Positions 1 through 11,898 of a stretch of DNA of 64,000 nucleotides are shown one piece after another. The notes beneath the pieces are model-generated. The model was not told the DNA's origin. It saw nothing but the letters and a program-made list of their open reading frames with translations, and did not search any database. The number at the start of each line of letters is the position of its first letter. Positions within the stretch are counted from its first letter, which is position 1. Origin of the DNA: Diaporthe sp. PMI_573 (Eukaryota > Ascomycota > Sordariomycetes > Diaporthales > Diaporthaceae); contig JAJTUP010000009.1 in NCBI GenBank assembly GCA_021399435.1, forward strand, positions 248,001-312,000. Direction: 5' to 3'. The translations under genes and the position numbers were made by a program.

Positions 1-2780
1 GACCTTATTTACGGTATATTCATATACCAGCCAATCACATGGGGGTAAGCAAAGGCATCTTTGCCTCCGCGAGCTGCAAATGTGCTAACAACAATAATTA
101 CTCGACGCAGTGGATAGAGGTATGTCTGCCTCTAAAAGTGTGTCTAAAGGAAGTGTCATTAACTCTTAATTTCATACAGCAAGCTATGGCTAGATACCAC
201 GATGAGCACGGGGAGAAAGATCGGAATAAAAGGGTGAAGACTAATCATACTCTGTCCCGAGAGTTCTGGAAGGGCCAGCTGCACGGCAGCGGCTTAGGCA
301 GAAACCCTATTCACGCAACACACATGAGACCTCGATGTTCAGTGATTCCAGGAGGTATTTTTTTTTTTTTACCAATGACCTACAATGTGGATCGCTAAGA
401 CAAAATTGTACTGACTGAATGAAGAAACACAATCACTTTTTGGCGAGCAGAAACAAGACCCGACCACCCCAGAATCACAGGGAGGCTTGCAGGAAGGGAA
501 AAGGATTCCGCATAAAGATTTGGCTATATTTGTGAGGTATGGTTGCTGGTATGACAGATTTCTTGGCTAACGCCTCACAGATGCCGTATCTGCATTGGGA
601 GACGTCTAGTCGGAGGGCACGAATGACAAGAATCGTTCAGGAAGTTCTGAATAAAGAGCCAAAGACAAAACGGTCAATGGGGCGTCCCACAAAACCACGA
701 ACCGCATCGACTGCCATCCAGAACATCGCGGATCAGATAACTTATGTGGCAGCATGGCAGAACAACAAGAAAGAGAAAACCGTCAAGTAAGTCTGGAAGC
801 ACAAAAACATGGCACGTGCAAGCTGATGCGAAGGAATCTGACCTCGAAACAGACGACCAGCCCTCGCAAAGTACCTCCTGAAACTGGCACAGGTATGGCA
901 AGACATGGACATGGAGCTGGACGAGAGGTTGGTGAGACACGAGCTGCTTTCACGAGACATCAAAGGCAAAGCAGCAGAAACATCACTACACATCCGCCGC
1001 ACACTGGACCAGTCTTACTTCCTGAACCTCAAGGACACTTCGCAACGCGATAGGGACCAGGTGGTGTATCGTGCGACGAAATGGCAGGGAAACCTCGCAC
1101 GCGTCGTGATGGTTGATCAGTTGTGGCTGTGGATCTTGGATGAGCGTATGTTCCTATTTTTGTCCTGCAATATTCTTGTCTCCTCTTGAAAGGACCTAAC
1201 AACCACGGTCAGATACGGTTATCACATCCTTCCCGAAAAGGTGGGGACGCAACAAGCCTGATCCATCTGGCATACACAAGAGTCTTCGAGAACGCCTTGC
1301 GCGGCGGGACTGCAAAATCATGTCAGCCCGGCACCTTGGTAAGCACCACCTGTTTGAGTGTGTGTTTCTGTGCGAATGTGTAACTGACATTGCAATAGCA
1401 TGCATCATCATCGATCAATGCTCTAATGTGTTCTTCGACCGGACAAAGCCTCTTGACCTGAGGCCAGAAGTGATGGACATCTTTGCAGAGACAATTGGTG
1501 ATGTTAATTATTACACTACGGTCGCCTTTAAGTGGTTTTGGTGGAACGTTGAAAGGTCACGGTTGACCAATCTGCGACAAAGCCAGAGCCAAAAATACCT
1601 TGACATCAACCTAGAAGGCACGCTGCTCAGGGAAGCTCAAGACATTGCGGAAGAGCTGAAAATCATGATCAGCATCTACTCCAAACAGCTCGGAGTTGTC
1701 AAGAGCTTCCAGAAATGTCTGGAGAACATGAACGGAAACCCAAAGACACGGAACAAACCTCTTCTCACGACAAAGATGCTGCAAGATTGGCTTGATTCGA
1801 CGAAGGAACAAGCATCACCTACACGAGTTCCCACAAAGAAGCCTGTCTCGGCAGCAGAGATGGACTTCTTGGACGACTTGGTAGAGGAAGTGGACGACCG
1901 TAAGTCGGAGATCGTGGATTTGGAGAGAGCGGCGCTTCTGGCCTGCCAGCAAGTGAGTGGACCTCAAGACAGCCAGTGCTCCATATCAATCTCTAACAGA
2001 AGGACTCAGCTACAAGAGTTGTTGTCGCTCAAACAACAACAGGCAAGCATAGTGGCAGCACAAGCCTCACTTGAAAGAGCGGACCAGAGTGTTGAACAAG
2101 GCAAGGCCATTATGGCATTCACGATCATGACGATCTTCTTCGTAAGTAGAACGTGGAATCACGGCGAACACGAAATATGACTTACACAACACAATCTAGA
2201 CGCCCTTGGGATTCTTCACATCTTTCTTCGGGATGAATAATTCAGCGACAGGTGCTGATTGGATGACACTTGGCCGCCAGTGCCTCTATATGTGTGAGTT
2301 GATTCTGTACGGCCCTCACCTATACCAAATTGACCTGAAGCTTCTGGCATAACAGTCTGCATCTCGGCAATAATCATCGTCATCGCCCTATCGCTGGCAT
2401 TCAACGGCAGCCAGATTCGGCATTTCATGAAGTCATTTTCAATGATACCAGAAGCCAAACAGAATCGCTTGAAGGCCTGGTGGGAAAACTTCAAAAAGCG
2501 GTTGCAGGGCAAAAAGCCCAAGTCGGGTGAAACGGCAACCGGAAAGGATGATGAGAGCATACCTGGCGAAGCAAATGGTACAAGGACGATTGAGAACGCA
2601 GATAACGGCCAACTTGTTCGTCCAAAGAATTCTGCCAGGGACTACTACGGTTTGCCTAAGCTGCTGCGAGGTGGCAGCTTGAGCAACCGGGGGAGTCATA
2701 ATAACCATGGGCGGGCTGATGTTGAGAGTTATTTACCCGAGCAGGAACGCATGAGTGTCAGGTCCAAGAGGACAGGTTGA
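1..2780 (+). CDS. Fungal CorA-like Mg2+ transporter family protein, 5' partial
   Basis: The gene runs in from the left edge. Phase-compatible exons can be chained as <1-119, 180-354, 558-786, 853-1145, 1213-1338, 1399-1952, 2010-2141, 2200-2293 and 2356-2780. The chain shows hallmarks of the fungal CorA-like family in order: a QWIE segment, THMRPRC, MPYLHWET (about 581), RRTLDQSYFLNLKDT (about 995), MVDQLWLWILDE (about 1110), FPKRWG, an acidic/coiled helical region with LLSLKQQQ, then TM1 (MAFTIMTIFFTPLGFF), the FFGMN signature at about 2225-2239 and TM2 (CISAIIIVIALSLAF). The tail is basic and hydrophilic. GMN is the ion-selectivity loop of CorA channels; whether these fungal relatives carry Mg2+ is not established here. 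The 57-nt intron at 1953-2009 is in frame without a stop, so the reading stays open through it. The family is sure; exact exon ends are inferred and the start codon is not visible. Confidence 0.8.
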
Positions 2781-4300
2781 TGGACATTGAAGCAAGTTCA
2801 TGTACGTCTTGCTGAAGAGTTTCTGTGGTTTCAGTAGACAAATCTAGGTGTAACCGGTCCTCAAGGCTTCATTACTCTTTTCCTGGTGTGAAAGGTGGGT
2901 GCGTAAGTTCAGTTGAACCTACGAAATTTGATAAAGACTCTTCGTTGTCGTCATTTCACTGTCAAAGAGCGTGGCAGATACGTCTGCATTTGCAGAGCGT
3001 CAAGTGATTCTTATCCGAACCCATTGACCACGTATCATCCAGCGCCCGCTCCATAATCGGCCTCAGTGAGCACAATACCAAGCTTTTGTCGTTACTGAAA
3101 GTAAAATGAACCAACAGTTCAGGTTTGCTTCAACGCAAGGTGAAAGTATGCCAAATAGTATGACCTCAATGCTAGGCTTATCCGCCAATGCCTGTAGTTA
3201 ACTTGGAGTTCTATTCATTTCGTTTCGAACAACCGAATAAGCTCGGTTCGAACCCGGCTCTAAGTGCGGCTCTTCAACATGGGTAAAACTTTACGCGCCG
3301 GGCATGTGATCAGGGTGACAAACTTGTTGATAAGCCATGTCCACCGGCACAACGCATATCCCCGGATCTCGGCAGGTCAAGTAGTGCTAAGCGAGGAGTT
3401 AAGGCGTTCGTGGTGGCAAGTTGCAGTGTTCATCTGTTCATGGTTCCCCGAGGGCCCCCTGATTGCCCCGCAATTCATGCATAGTTCTTCCCCACAGCGT
3501 GTATGTACCCCAGCTTATTAGCTTCCCCTGTTGTGGTGAGAGAAAACCCGTTGGAACGTTAGATTTCCCCAGAGTTTTGCCGGTACCTCACAACCTGGGG
3601 TAGAAAGGCATTTCGTCGAATCAAGCAAGTCGCAAGGCTGCGCTAGATCTGAAGTGGCATCTCGAGTCTACGCCAACAACCTTATCACTACTGTACTGGG
3701 AACGCTTGGGAGTACCTGAGTTTGTCGGGCTCGAGTCGATCCTGGTACCCTGGCGGACCCATGGGCGCTTGGCGGTTATTTGTTTCCCCTGATCTTCACC
3801 TTCTGATCACTGGGCATACCCTTTTTTGGACAAGAAACTGAGAAAAACACCTGTCAAATAACACACCTTGTGGCTATGCTAATTTCGAGGCTCCTGTCAC
3901 AGCGGGGAGACTGGATGGAGTTACCATGGCAGGTGGGTGGCATACGCGTATCTATGCATGGATACACCTTAGCTGGGTTGTTGCTTGCCGATCCCAAGTA
4001 CCGCCCCGACTCATTCGAATAAGGCCAGTTCTAAAGGGGAACCCCGGCCCCTGTCTGAATGACTTGGGTCCCGAAAACTGGAGTTGCTATACCTGGGGAA
4101 AGCGCCGACTCGGAGTTATTTTCCATTGCGGCATACGTCAGCTCTGTTGATCAAGCGGCCCGAGCGGAAAAAGTCAAGAAGTTATTGCTGTCTTTAAGAC
4201 GTGTCGTCCCAACTTAAAATGCAATAGGCGCTGATATTGGGATACCAAGCTTCTGCAGCAAACCCACGATCACACAGCCGATCTACGGGAGATCTACAAG
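2781..4300. other. Intergenic region, no supported gene
   Basis: About 1.5 kb separates the CorA-like gene from the esterase gene. Only short, composition-driven open frames are present (2825-3007, 3264-3521, 3926-4150) and none shows a domain, splice chain or conserved-looking motif. A B-box-like word at about 3245 was examined as a tRNA and not accepted. The last few hundred bases are the presumed promoter of the esterase gene. Confidence 0.6.
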
Positions 4301-5981
4301 ATGAAGTCCCAGCAGTACTTCGGCTCCTTGTCCAAGGGCGTGGCCCTGGTGACCTCTCTGGCTGCCAAGGTCGTGTACGGCCAGAACAGTTCCGACTTCA
4401 CGACCCAGTGCACGAGCTTCGCGGACACCCTCGCTGGCGCCATCCCCAACGCCACGGTCCAGTCCACCGTGCCTGTTGCTGCCGGCACAAACCTCACTCT
4501 CAACCTTGACCCTACCTGCAGCCGGTCCTCCCAGGTCGTCAACAGCGATGTCTGCCGAGTGTCGTTGTTCGTGCCTACCTCTGACCGCTCCAACATCAGC
4601 ATGGAGGTGTGGCTGCCCCCGGCCGAGGCTTGGAGTGGTCGCTTCCTGAGTACTGGTAATGGTGGCCTGGGAGGCTGTATCCAGTACGAAGATCTCGCAT
4701 ATACAACTGAACTAGGTGCGTTGCATTGAAAATATTGGAATTTTGCCTCTCGGACGTTGACTGATCCACCTCACAGGTTTCGCAGCCGTGGCCACCAATA
4801 ACGGCCACGACGGGAACAAGGGCGACGCATTCTACAAGAACGAGGAAGTTGTGCTTGATTTCGCGTACCGCGCGATGCACACCGGCGTTGTTTTGGGCAA
4901 GGAGGTCTCGGAGGCATTCTATGGGAAGCCGCATGACAAGTCATACTACCTCGGATGCTCCACGGGTGGCCGACAAGGTTTCAAGGAAGCCCAAGAATTC
5001 CCAGATGACTTCGATGGTCTGGTCATTGGCGCCCCAGCTTTGGCATTCAACAACCTGTCCTCGTTCTCTGGCTCCTTCTACGTCAAGACTGGCCCAGTGA
5101 ACTCATCGACTTTTGTGCCGCTGAACTTGTGGCCAACTATTCACGAGGATATCCTCAAGCAATGCGATGGGCTCGATGGCTACGTCGACGGCATTCTTGA
5201 AGACCCCTCTCTCTGCAACTACCGCCCTGAAGCCCTCATCTGCGCAGCCGGCAACTCGACCAACTGCCTCACCGGCGAGCAAGCAAACACCGTCAGGGAG
5301 ATCTTCACTCCGATCTACGGCGAAGATGGGCAGATCACCTACCCGGCAATGCAGCCCGGCTCAGAGGATCTCGCCCCCGTCATCTACTACAACGGCGAAC
5401 CTTTTAGGTATACAACCGGCTGGTTCGCGAATGCTATCTACAACGACAAGAACTGGGACGCAGCCACCCTCGGTCCCAAAGACTACGCCTACGCACACGC
5501 CAAGAACCCTGGAAATATCGAAACCTGGGAGGGCGACCTCTCCGCCGTGCGCGACAGGGGCTCCAAGATCCTGCACTACCACGGCGGTGCGGATGCCATC
5601 ATCTCCAGCTTCAACTCCCCACGGTACTATGACCACGTCTCCCGCACCATGGGCCTCCCCTCATCGGCTCTGGATGAGTTTTACAGGTTCTTCCGAATCA
5701 GTGGCATGGGCCACTGCTCGGGCGGCGTCGGCGCGTCATTTATCGGGCAGGAGGCGGCGTCCAACTATACCCTGGACCCGGAGGGCAATGTCCTGATGGC
5801 GATGGTTCGCTGGGTGGAAGAGGGCTCGGCCCCTGAGAGCATCCTGGGGACGGCCTATGTCAACGAGACCAAGGACTCTGGGGAGATTGCCTTCCAGAGG
5901 AGGCACTGCAAGTATCCTCTGCGGAATGTTTACTCCGGCACAGGGGATGCCACCAAGCCGGACAGCTGGAATTGTGTCTGA
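4301..5981 (+). CDS. Secreted feruloyl esterase B / tannase family protein
   Basis: Two exons (4301-4715, 4777-5981) joined over a 61-nt GT-AG intron give 539 residues, the usual size of the tannase/feruloyl esterase family. The N-terminus has a signal peptide with hydrophobic core GVALVTSLAAKVVYG. The catalytic triad can be placed: Ser200 in GCSTGGRQG, Asp411 in HGGADAI and His451 in GMGHCSGG. Cys199 and Cys452, next to the Ser and His, form the CS-D-HC disulphide pair that defines the family. Many NxS/T sites fit a secreted glycoprotein. Members release hydroxycinnamates from plant cell walls or hydrolyse galloyl esters; which substrate this one takes cannot be told. The splice joins ELG to FAAVATNNGHDG, a conserved block, so the model is firm. 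Confidence 0.93.
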
Positions 5982-6361
5982 TTCCTTTATACCTCTACAT
6001 TATCTTCCAATTCTCTTGGAAGACAGACGCAGTACATATTCCATGAAAGGGGACAGGTCGGCTCGAAATAGTTTGTACATACTTCAGAATCGTTCTTCTG
6101 CCATATTATTCAAACAACGTTGAAGATAACTCAGGACCTCATCCATTGCCATACCAAGACGTCCTGCTGCCATGAGAGATAAAGACCGAGTAGGTGTGAT
6201 GGACCACCTTTCTGATCCCCTGACCCACCCGCTCATGCAGAGTGGAGTTCCACCAAGACGACTATTGTAGAGTAGCGGCTTGTCAATCGCCTGATTACAG
6301 TCCCCGCCCCTTCTCACGTAAATTCTCGATGGTCCAAGTTGCCTTCCCTCATACAACCAGC
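5982..6361. other. Intergenic region: esterase 3' end and NmrA-like promoter
   Basis: There is no gene-like frame. Open reading continues upstream of the NmrA-like start to 6242, but its N-terminal extension has no Rossmann or targeting character. Confidence 0.5.
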
Positions 6362-7572
6362 ATGTCCACCCCTGCAGGCCCCAAATTGGTCGTCGTCGTC
6401 GGCGCGACCGGCAACCAAGGCGGCTCCGTAGCCCGGCGCTTTCTCCGCGAGGGCGCCGACCGGTTCCGCGTCCGCGGCCTGACTCGGGACCCCGGCAGCG
6501 GCCCCGCGAGAGAGCTGGCCGCCCTGGGCGCGGAGGTTGTCCGGGGCGACCTGAACGACGTGGGATCTCTAGAGGAGGCCTTCAAGGGCGCCAATGTCAT
6601 CTTCAGCGTCACCAACTACTGGGAACCGTTCTTCCCGCACAAGATCGAGGAGAGCCGGGAGCAGGCCAAGACGCTGGGGATGGGCTCCGTGAGGGAGTAT
6701 GCGGGCCGCTTGGAGCTGGCGCAGGGGAGGAACATTGCGGACGCTGCTGCCGCCACAGTGGACTCGCTGGATGCGAATGGGTTTATTGCCTCGACGCTCA
6801 GCCATGCTGAGCGGTGTAGTGGGGGCCGGCTTAAAGAGCTGTATCACTTTGATGCGAAGGCTGAGGTGTTCCCTCACTACGTACAGGAGAAGCACCCGAA
6901 GCTGGCAGCCAAGACGAGCTGTGTCCAGACGGGGTTTTTCATGACGAGCCATCGGATCTTGCCCAGTTCCTATTTTGTCAAGGTTCGTTCGAGTTCCTCC
7001 CCTGCCAGTGCCTTGTACAAGCTGCCACGGTCAGTGGCGCTGACGGGGATCCTCCACATCTCAGATGCAGGACGGCAGCTTCGAGATGCGCTTCTGTGTT
7101 GACCCAAGCAGGCTTGTGCCTCACCTAGATCCAGTCGCAGATATGGGCAACTTCGTCTATGCCGTGTACCAGTCCTCGTGGTGTGGCAAGGAGTATATGG
7201 CCGAAGGCACAACATGTACTTTCCCCGACTGGATTGCGGCCTGGAGCCAGGCCACTGGCAAACCGGCCACATACCGTCAGGTGCCAAGAGAAGTCATGAT
7301 CAAGGCCTGTGGGGACGAGGACTTCGGAGGCGAGATCGCTGACATGTTTGAATACACGTCCGATCCGGGGTATGCCCCACGGGAATTGTTAAGGGCAGAC
7401 GATCTGCGGAAGGTTAGTACTGAGTGGTCTCCTTCTCAACTTCTTTTAAGAGCACCTGGCGTAGCTAACGAAACCCAAGGCCGGCATAGATTGTCCCATG
7501 ACGGGATTGGAGGACTGGATGATGGGGCAAGACTGGTCGAGTGTCCTGGCCAAATCAGCCGTCGACTCGTAG
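6362..7572 (+). CDS. NmrA-like NAD(P)-binding protein
   Basis: Three exons (6362-6982, 7065-7412, 7480-7572) encode about 353 residues. A glycine-rich Rossmann motif VVVVGATGNQGGSVARRF lies at residues 8-25, followed by the RGLTRDP segment that reads the NADP phosphate and by VIFSVTNYWEPFF, typical of NmrA/HSCARG-like atypical short-chain dehydrogenases. These proteins bind NAD(P) and often act as redox sensors or regulators; some are enzymes. The canonical YxxxK catalytic pair is not evident, which favours a sensor role. Both introns keep frame: exon 2 resumes at MQDGSFEMRFCVD and exon 3 supplies GIDCPMTGLEDWM. The second has a clear GCTAAC branch-point-like word. The Met at 6362 was chosen because it sits just before the Rossmann fold; 6331 is an alternative. 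Confidence 0.88.
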
Positions 7573-8623
7573 TGGTTGTACATTGAGTCATCAACGATTA
7601 CTAGCCGGTGGCAAAGTCTTTATGGCCAAACAAGAGTAGTACAATTGTGAGATAAACAGGAGAGACACGCTTAACAACATAGACATGGTACACTTTATTC
7701 CCAACATTCTGAAATTCATTGGAAGGGCTGCTAGAAGAAGAAAGGTTGGTTAGTCGTCATCCCAGCATTCCAGACCTCTCAGCTCAGCGTCGACTAGATG
7801 GATGCATAAAAGGATGCACTGTCTCCATTAGGAGGCAGTGTTGGTATTGATCGTGAGAAGTATCACGTTGGTAGCTTGACTCAAGCTTATAGAAGCCAAT
7901 CACAGCAGATGTTGCCAGGAAGCTTTTCAGTCAGTTGCCTGGCTAGACGAGTACTGGAGACTGGAAGGTTCTGGTTTGGTTATTTTGATGTTTACGCTAA
8001 GGTGGTTGGTGCACTTTCGACTGCCTCCAGCTGTTTGCCAGCATAAGTCGCAATGATCCCTGTGCAGGGCTGCAGAGTGAAGTGGTGTAGCTACCTACGT
8101 TTCACTGTGGCTCTGGGGGCCAAACTTGTTCATTTTGGTCATTCACACGGACCCTGAGTGATTGCTGGCTCGTCACATCCCAACGCCACCATAGTTCAGC
8201 AAATGGTGGTGAGTTGTCATCTGCAGCACCAAGTCACGTCTCGACTCTCTTGCTACGATCAGAGCTCTAGTGGAGACTTTCTACCTGCATTTATGAGTGC
8301 TACCTCGCATTTAGCGCTCAGAACTTCAGTCCTTGGATCGACCTCGTTTCAGAGCTGCCTTTGAAGCTGATGTTAGCTCACCCTGGGAATTTGGTTGAAT
8401 TCGTTTTCCTCCGTGTAAGTGTTTGTCTTGGACTGCTTGCTCAAACGGGGTTCAAAAGCTCATGGAAATGATCTCCAGCCACAAGCTCTAGGATTCGCTG
8501 ACCATCTGGAATTGACCGTCTCGAGCTTTCTGCTTGCCTCTGGGGAACAACAACCTCTATTTTCCCTTTCCTCCACCCCATTTCACGGCTGCTCTCCATC
8601 GCTGGCGCCCTGGACATGAAAGA
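7573..8623. other. Intergenic region, no supported gene
   Basis: About 1 kb with only short frames. The open frame of the next gene extends upstream to 8534 but through non-ATG codons, so I treat that part as 5' untranslated. Confidence 0.5.
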
Positions 8624-10114
8624 ATGCTGACTGTCCTTTCTAGCCTGGGCGGCCTCCCAACCATGACAGATCCTCAGCAATTGTTGGCCAAAGTGCCGCG
8701 ACGTGCAGGACGAATGTCCTTGCCCCTCAATGAAGACGCCTCCACCGTCGTCGACTCCGAACTCACTGCGGACGCGAGCCCAACTCGATACGCTCATTCG
8801 CATGATGCTGTCGACGGGAGCATCAACACCCCTTACGAAGGCTATGCCCGAATCTTTGGATTTGATGTCGATCACACAAACACCGACAACCTTAAATTCC
8901 CTGGCTTCCGACCTATGCGATATCTCCTGACTCGCGAAGCGGCCCGTTATTTGTTGTCTGAGCGTCAGTGGTCCAACCAAGACGATTCTGACGACACTGT
9001 TGGCCAAAAGAACACGATCGTAATCTTTGTTTGTTTCGCAACAATCGAGGAGTGTTTCGTGGATGAAAAGTCTGAGAAGCTGCTTCCAGTCATCGGGCCA
9101 TTCAAAGCTCTGGTGGACACACTTGGCATGCGATACCAACCCAATGGCCGCCCCCGCGGCTATGAGTTCCTCTTGGCAATCCGAAACGCAGTTGTGAACA
9201 GCCGTTGTGACGAGATCAAGCGCCATCTGGCAAGTGGCAATGGATCGCCACCAGAGCCAAGAGATCTGTCAGGACTGGACAGGATGCTATTGGATGTTAT
9301 GGACAGACACATTGCATTCCTGCGTACCAAGAAACCACTGACACGCCTGTGTTTACCGCTTCCCTTGAACAAGCTGTTGAGGCTCCGTCTGATACAGGTC
9401 AAGAACCAGTTGCGCAACAAAGAGTGCATTGAAGAGTGCTTCAAAATCTTTGTTCCTACCATTTCTGCTCACCAGCAGACACCTTGGCTGCGAAGCGGGA
9501 GGCCCACTGCTTGGGAGGCTGCTCAAGCAAAACGCAATGCAACGCAGCCGAATGCTGCAATCGATTCAAGCCCCAGCGAGCATCGAGACCATGGTCTAAA
9601 ACCCAAGCCAGCAGCATCATGGGACGATGAAAACATATCCCAAGAAGATTCTGGTCCCGCTATCCCTGAAATCAGCATGGATGAATTCGTGGGATCTTCT
9701 CAATCTGCTCCTGCTCCACCATCGGGGCAACCTGATGCTCTGTCCGGCTTGCAGCTCTTCAAGACCGCTGCTTTCCAGGTCCATAAAACCATTGGAAGCT
9801 CCAAAGACAGCACCGATCTCAGGAAATTCATCGATCAGATTGAGGAGGACATCAAACAGTTTCACGAAACGCTGCAAGTACGACCCGTTCTGCGTAGGGC
9901 TGAGTCTGCTGGCCGTCCAGGCTCCCAAATTGATGTGCTCCTGGAACCGGAATGCATTCGCTCTTTGATGCTCATTGGATTGCTTCTCATCAATCAACAG
10001 TGGAACCAACAAGAACTCACCCACAGTGCTCGTCAGAGGATCGTTGGTGATATCCTGGACGAGCTACGCATGATCAAAGAGGCCGCTGATCAGGTTGACT
10101 CAGCTCGGGATTGA
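8624..10114 (+). CDS. Uncharacterised fungal protein, paralog A of a convergent pair
   Basis: A single-exon gene of 496 residues with no domain I recognise. It is clearly related to the minus-strand gene at 11899-13281. Shared landmarks in order are GF(R)PMR (about residue 97), a V.QKN.I..F segment (QKNTIVIF), a PRGYEFLLAIRNAVVNSR block matching PRAYTFALAILKAYTNSR, then GxxxPPEP, LLxxxDR (LLDVMDRH), and near the C-terminus IDVLLEPECIRSLMLIGLLL matching ITILMEPAGIHKVLQISFEL. The middle (about residues 315-375) is low-complexity and Ser/Pro/Ala-rich, probably a linker. No signal peptide or clear membrane segment is seen. The first ATG in frame is 8624; 8663 (MTDPQQLL) is an equally good start. 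The function is unknown and I do not propose one. Confidence 0.72.
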   Translation: MLTVLSSLGGLPTMTDPQQLLAKVPRRAGRMSLPLNEDASTVVDSELTADASPTRYAHSHDAVDGSINTPYEGYARIFGFDVDHTNTDNLKFPGFRPMRYLLTREAARYLLSERQWSNQDDSDDTVGQKNTIVIFVCFATIEECFVDEKSEKLLPVIGPFKALVDTLGMRYQPNGRPRGYEFLLAIRNAVVNSRCDEIKRHLASGNGSPPEPRDLSGLDRMLLDVMDRHIAFLRTKKPLTRLCLPLPLNKLLRLRLIQVKNQLRNKECIEECFKIFVPTISAHQQTPWLRSGRPTAWEAAQAKRNATQPNAAIDSSPSEHRDHGLKPKPAASWDDENISQEDSGPAIPEISMDEFVGSSQSAPAPPSGQPDALSGLQLFKTAAFQVHKTIGSSKDSTDLRKFIDQIEEDIKQFHETLQVRPVLRRAESAGRPGSQIDVLLEPECIRSLMLIGLLLINQQWNQQELTHSARQRIVGDILDELRMIKEAADQVDSARD

Positions 10115-11898
10115 GCCGAAGCTACCAAAAGGGACGCAATGAAAACATCCTGGTGCCATCACAACGGCACTGCCTGTCACTGGGTAACTAGATGCTGTCA
10201 GTGCTCAGGGGATCGAGGAGTCCAAGAGCATGATTCCATGTACAACAAGAGAGTAGGCACGGGACTGCACCTATGGTATCAGGGAACCTTGAGAAGGTAT
10301 AAACTTGTCGAGTGTTTGCTGGTCTGAAATTCCCAGCGTCGGATAACTAGAGGATACGAGTTTGATTGGTCGCTAAGGGAGCTCTGTAGCTACTACCGAG
10401 ACCACACCTGGGCAGACTCTTCCCCATTTCTTCTTGATACCAGCTCTCTGGAATACATCAGTAACCAGAGGCATCTACTCAGTGTTCATATATCATATGA
10501 CAAAAAAAAAAGACAAAAAAAAAGGAAACCACTAATGTACAATATGTCCCTTCTGCAGCTACCGTTATTACTTAGTAAATTATGCGCCTCGCTATAGAAA
10601 AACATGCTGACAGTATCGTTTCCTCTGCCTGACCTCCAATCAGGAATTCTGCATGTCATTAGCTATTCGAAAAGTTCTGCCAAGGCCGCTTGTGATGGGT
10701 AGGCCACAGTTTGGATGGAATTCATCACATGTGCCTTAATGTTTTGTTGCCTTATGCTCAAGAAGGTACCGCCAGCCATCAGAGCAAGAATGTGTACCTT
10801 CAGACACTAGCAGAAAGGGGAGCGACTGGTTAATCATGGGGTTGAAGGCAAAACGCAAGAAAAAATAAGATTCCCTGAATGCAGGTGATTTTGGTTCCAA
10901 AGATTGCTGCAGCCACCTACCCACAGTGCTGAGACTCTCCACTTCTGCACCATGAGAAGGTGTGCGCTTGAAAAGTACTGCGAAAGTTGACAAGGGTGGT
11001 GTTTGAATGCAAGGCTCAGTCGAACATCAGTTTTGCAAAGCGGGGTGGGTGGTAACCTATTACTTGCAAATAACCAATTGAGCCACAGAAGGGTTGAAAA
11101 CTTGCTGAACTCCTTTTCTTTTAGGGTTGAATGTAGCATCTGAAGTGAATGTCCTTTGGGGCTAGTAACGTTTGCATTCGAACGGAAATCTCTGTGGGCC
11201 CCAAGGCCCTTCATCAGTCCCCAGACACATTCACACTACCCAAGTATAGTATAGCACGTATTCATGGGTAGCTCAGTCCTGGTTTCGCAGTCCAGCTTTC
11301 TTGCTAGATACTATTTCAAAAAGAAACAGCGTTTACTAGGAATTTATACACAGAAAGGACATAGGAACATGCACACAGAGAAAGTCTGAGGAGAAAAGTT
11401 CCCACGAGTTAGAACGAGCTGAGCATTCTTCAGAAAATTGTTCTAAATGGTTCAGGTTGGTCTATTTACAGGATCAGGGCCTCAATATGGAAGGAAACCA
11501 ACGAAAAGGTCACTTCTCTTGCTGCAACAGCATGCTAGGGTAGCAGCAAGAACCCCGGGATGTATTTTCTACGGCTTGGCAGGCCTCACGTGTTGATCCC
11601 TTGACGAGACAACACGAAATTAATCATGACTGTGTGATTCGAAACCATTCTTCTCTTTATCTCGATTCTGATAACCCCCTCATGTTCCAGATAGTTGATC
11701 CACCCATAAATAGAGCACCTGCATGAACCTCGGTCCTTGACTTCAACAATGCCGGAGATTTGACAGTGTTGGAGGTCTCCTGATGGTGAGTCCTCCGGAG
11801 TTTCTGTTTGACACGAGGTCAGCGGGCCTTGCCGACGGTAATTGAAGATGAGGCCCAGTCAGAGCAGATAGGGATAGCAGAATAACATACCTAGGTGC
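10115..11898. other. Intergenic region between two convergent paralogs
   Basis: About 1.8 kb between the 3' ends of the paired genes. It holds an A-rich run at about 10501-10527 and short frames on both strands (for example 10834-11214 minus) without protein-like features. A GTATGT donor-like site lies just past the stop of the minus-strand gene (about 11891), so that gene may have a spliced 3' UTR or an alternative C-terminus. Confidence 0.5.

Noticed and set aside
3240..3265. tRNA-like B-box word (GGTTCGAACCC)
   Set aside because: The flanking bases do not pair into a T-arm, and no acceptor stem or A-box at the right spacing is present.
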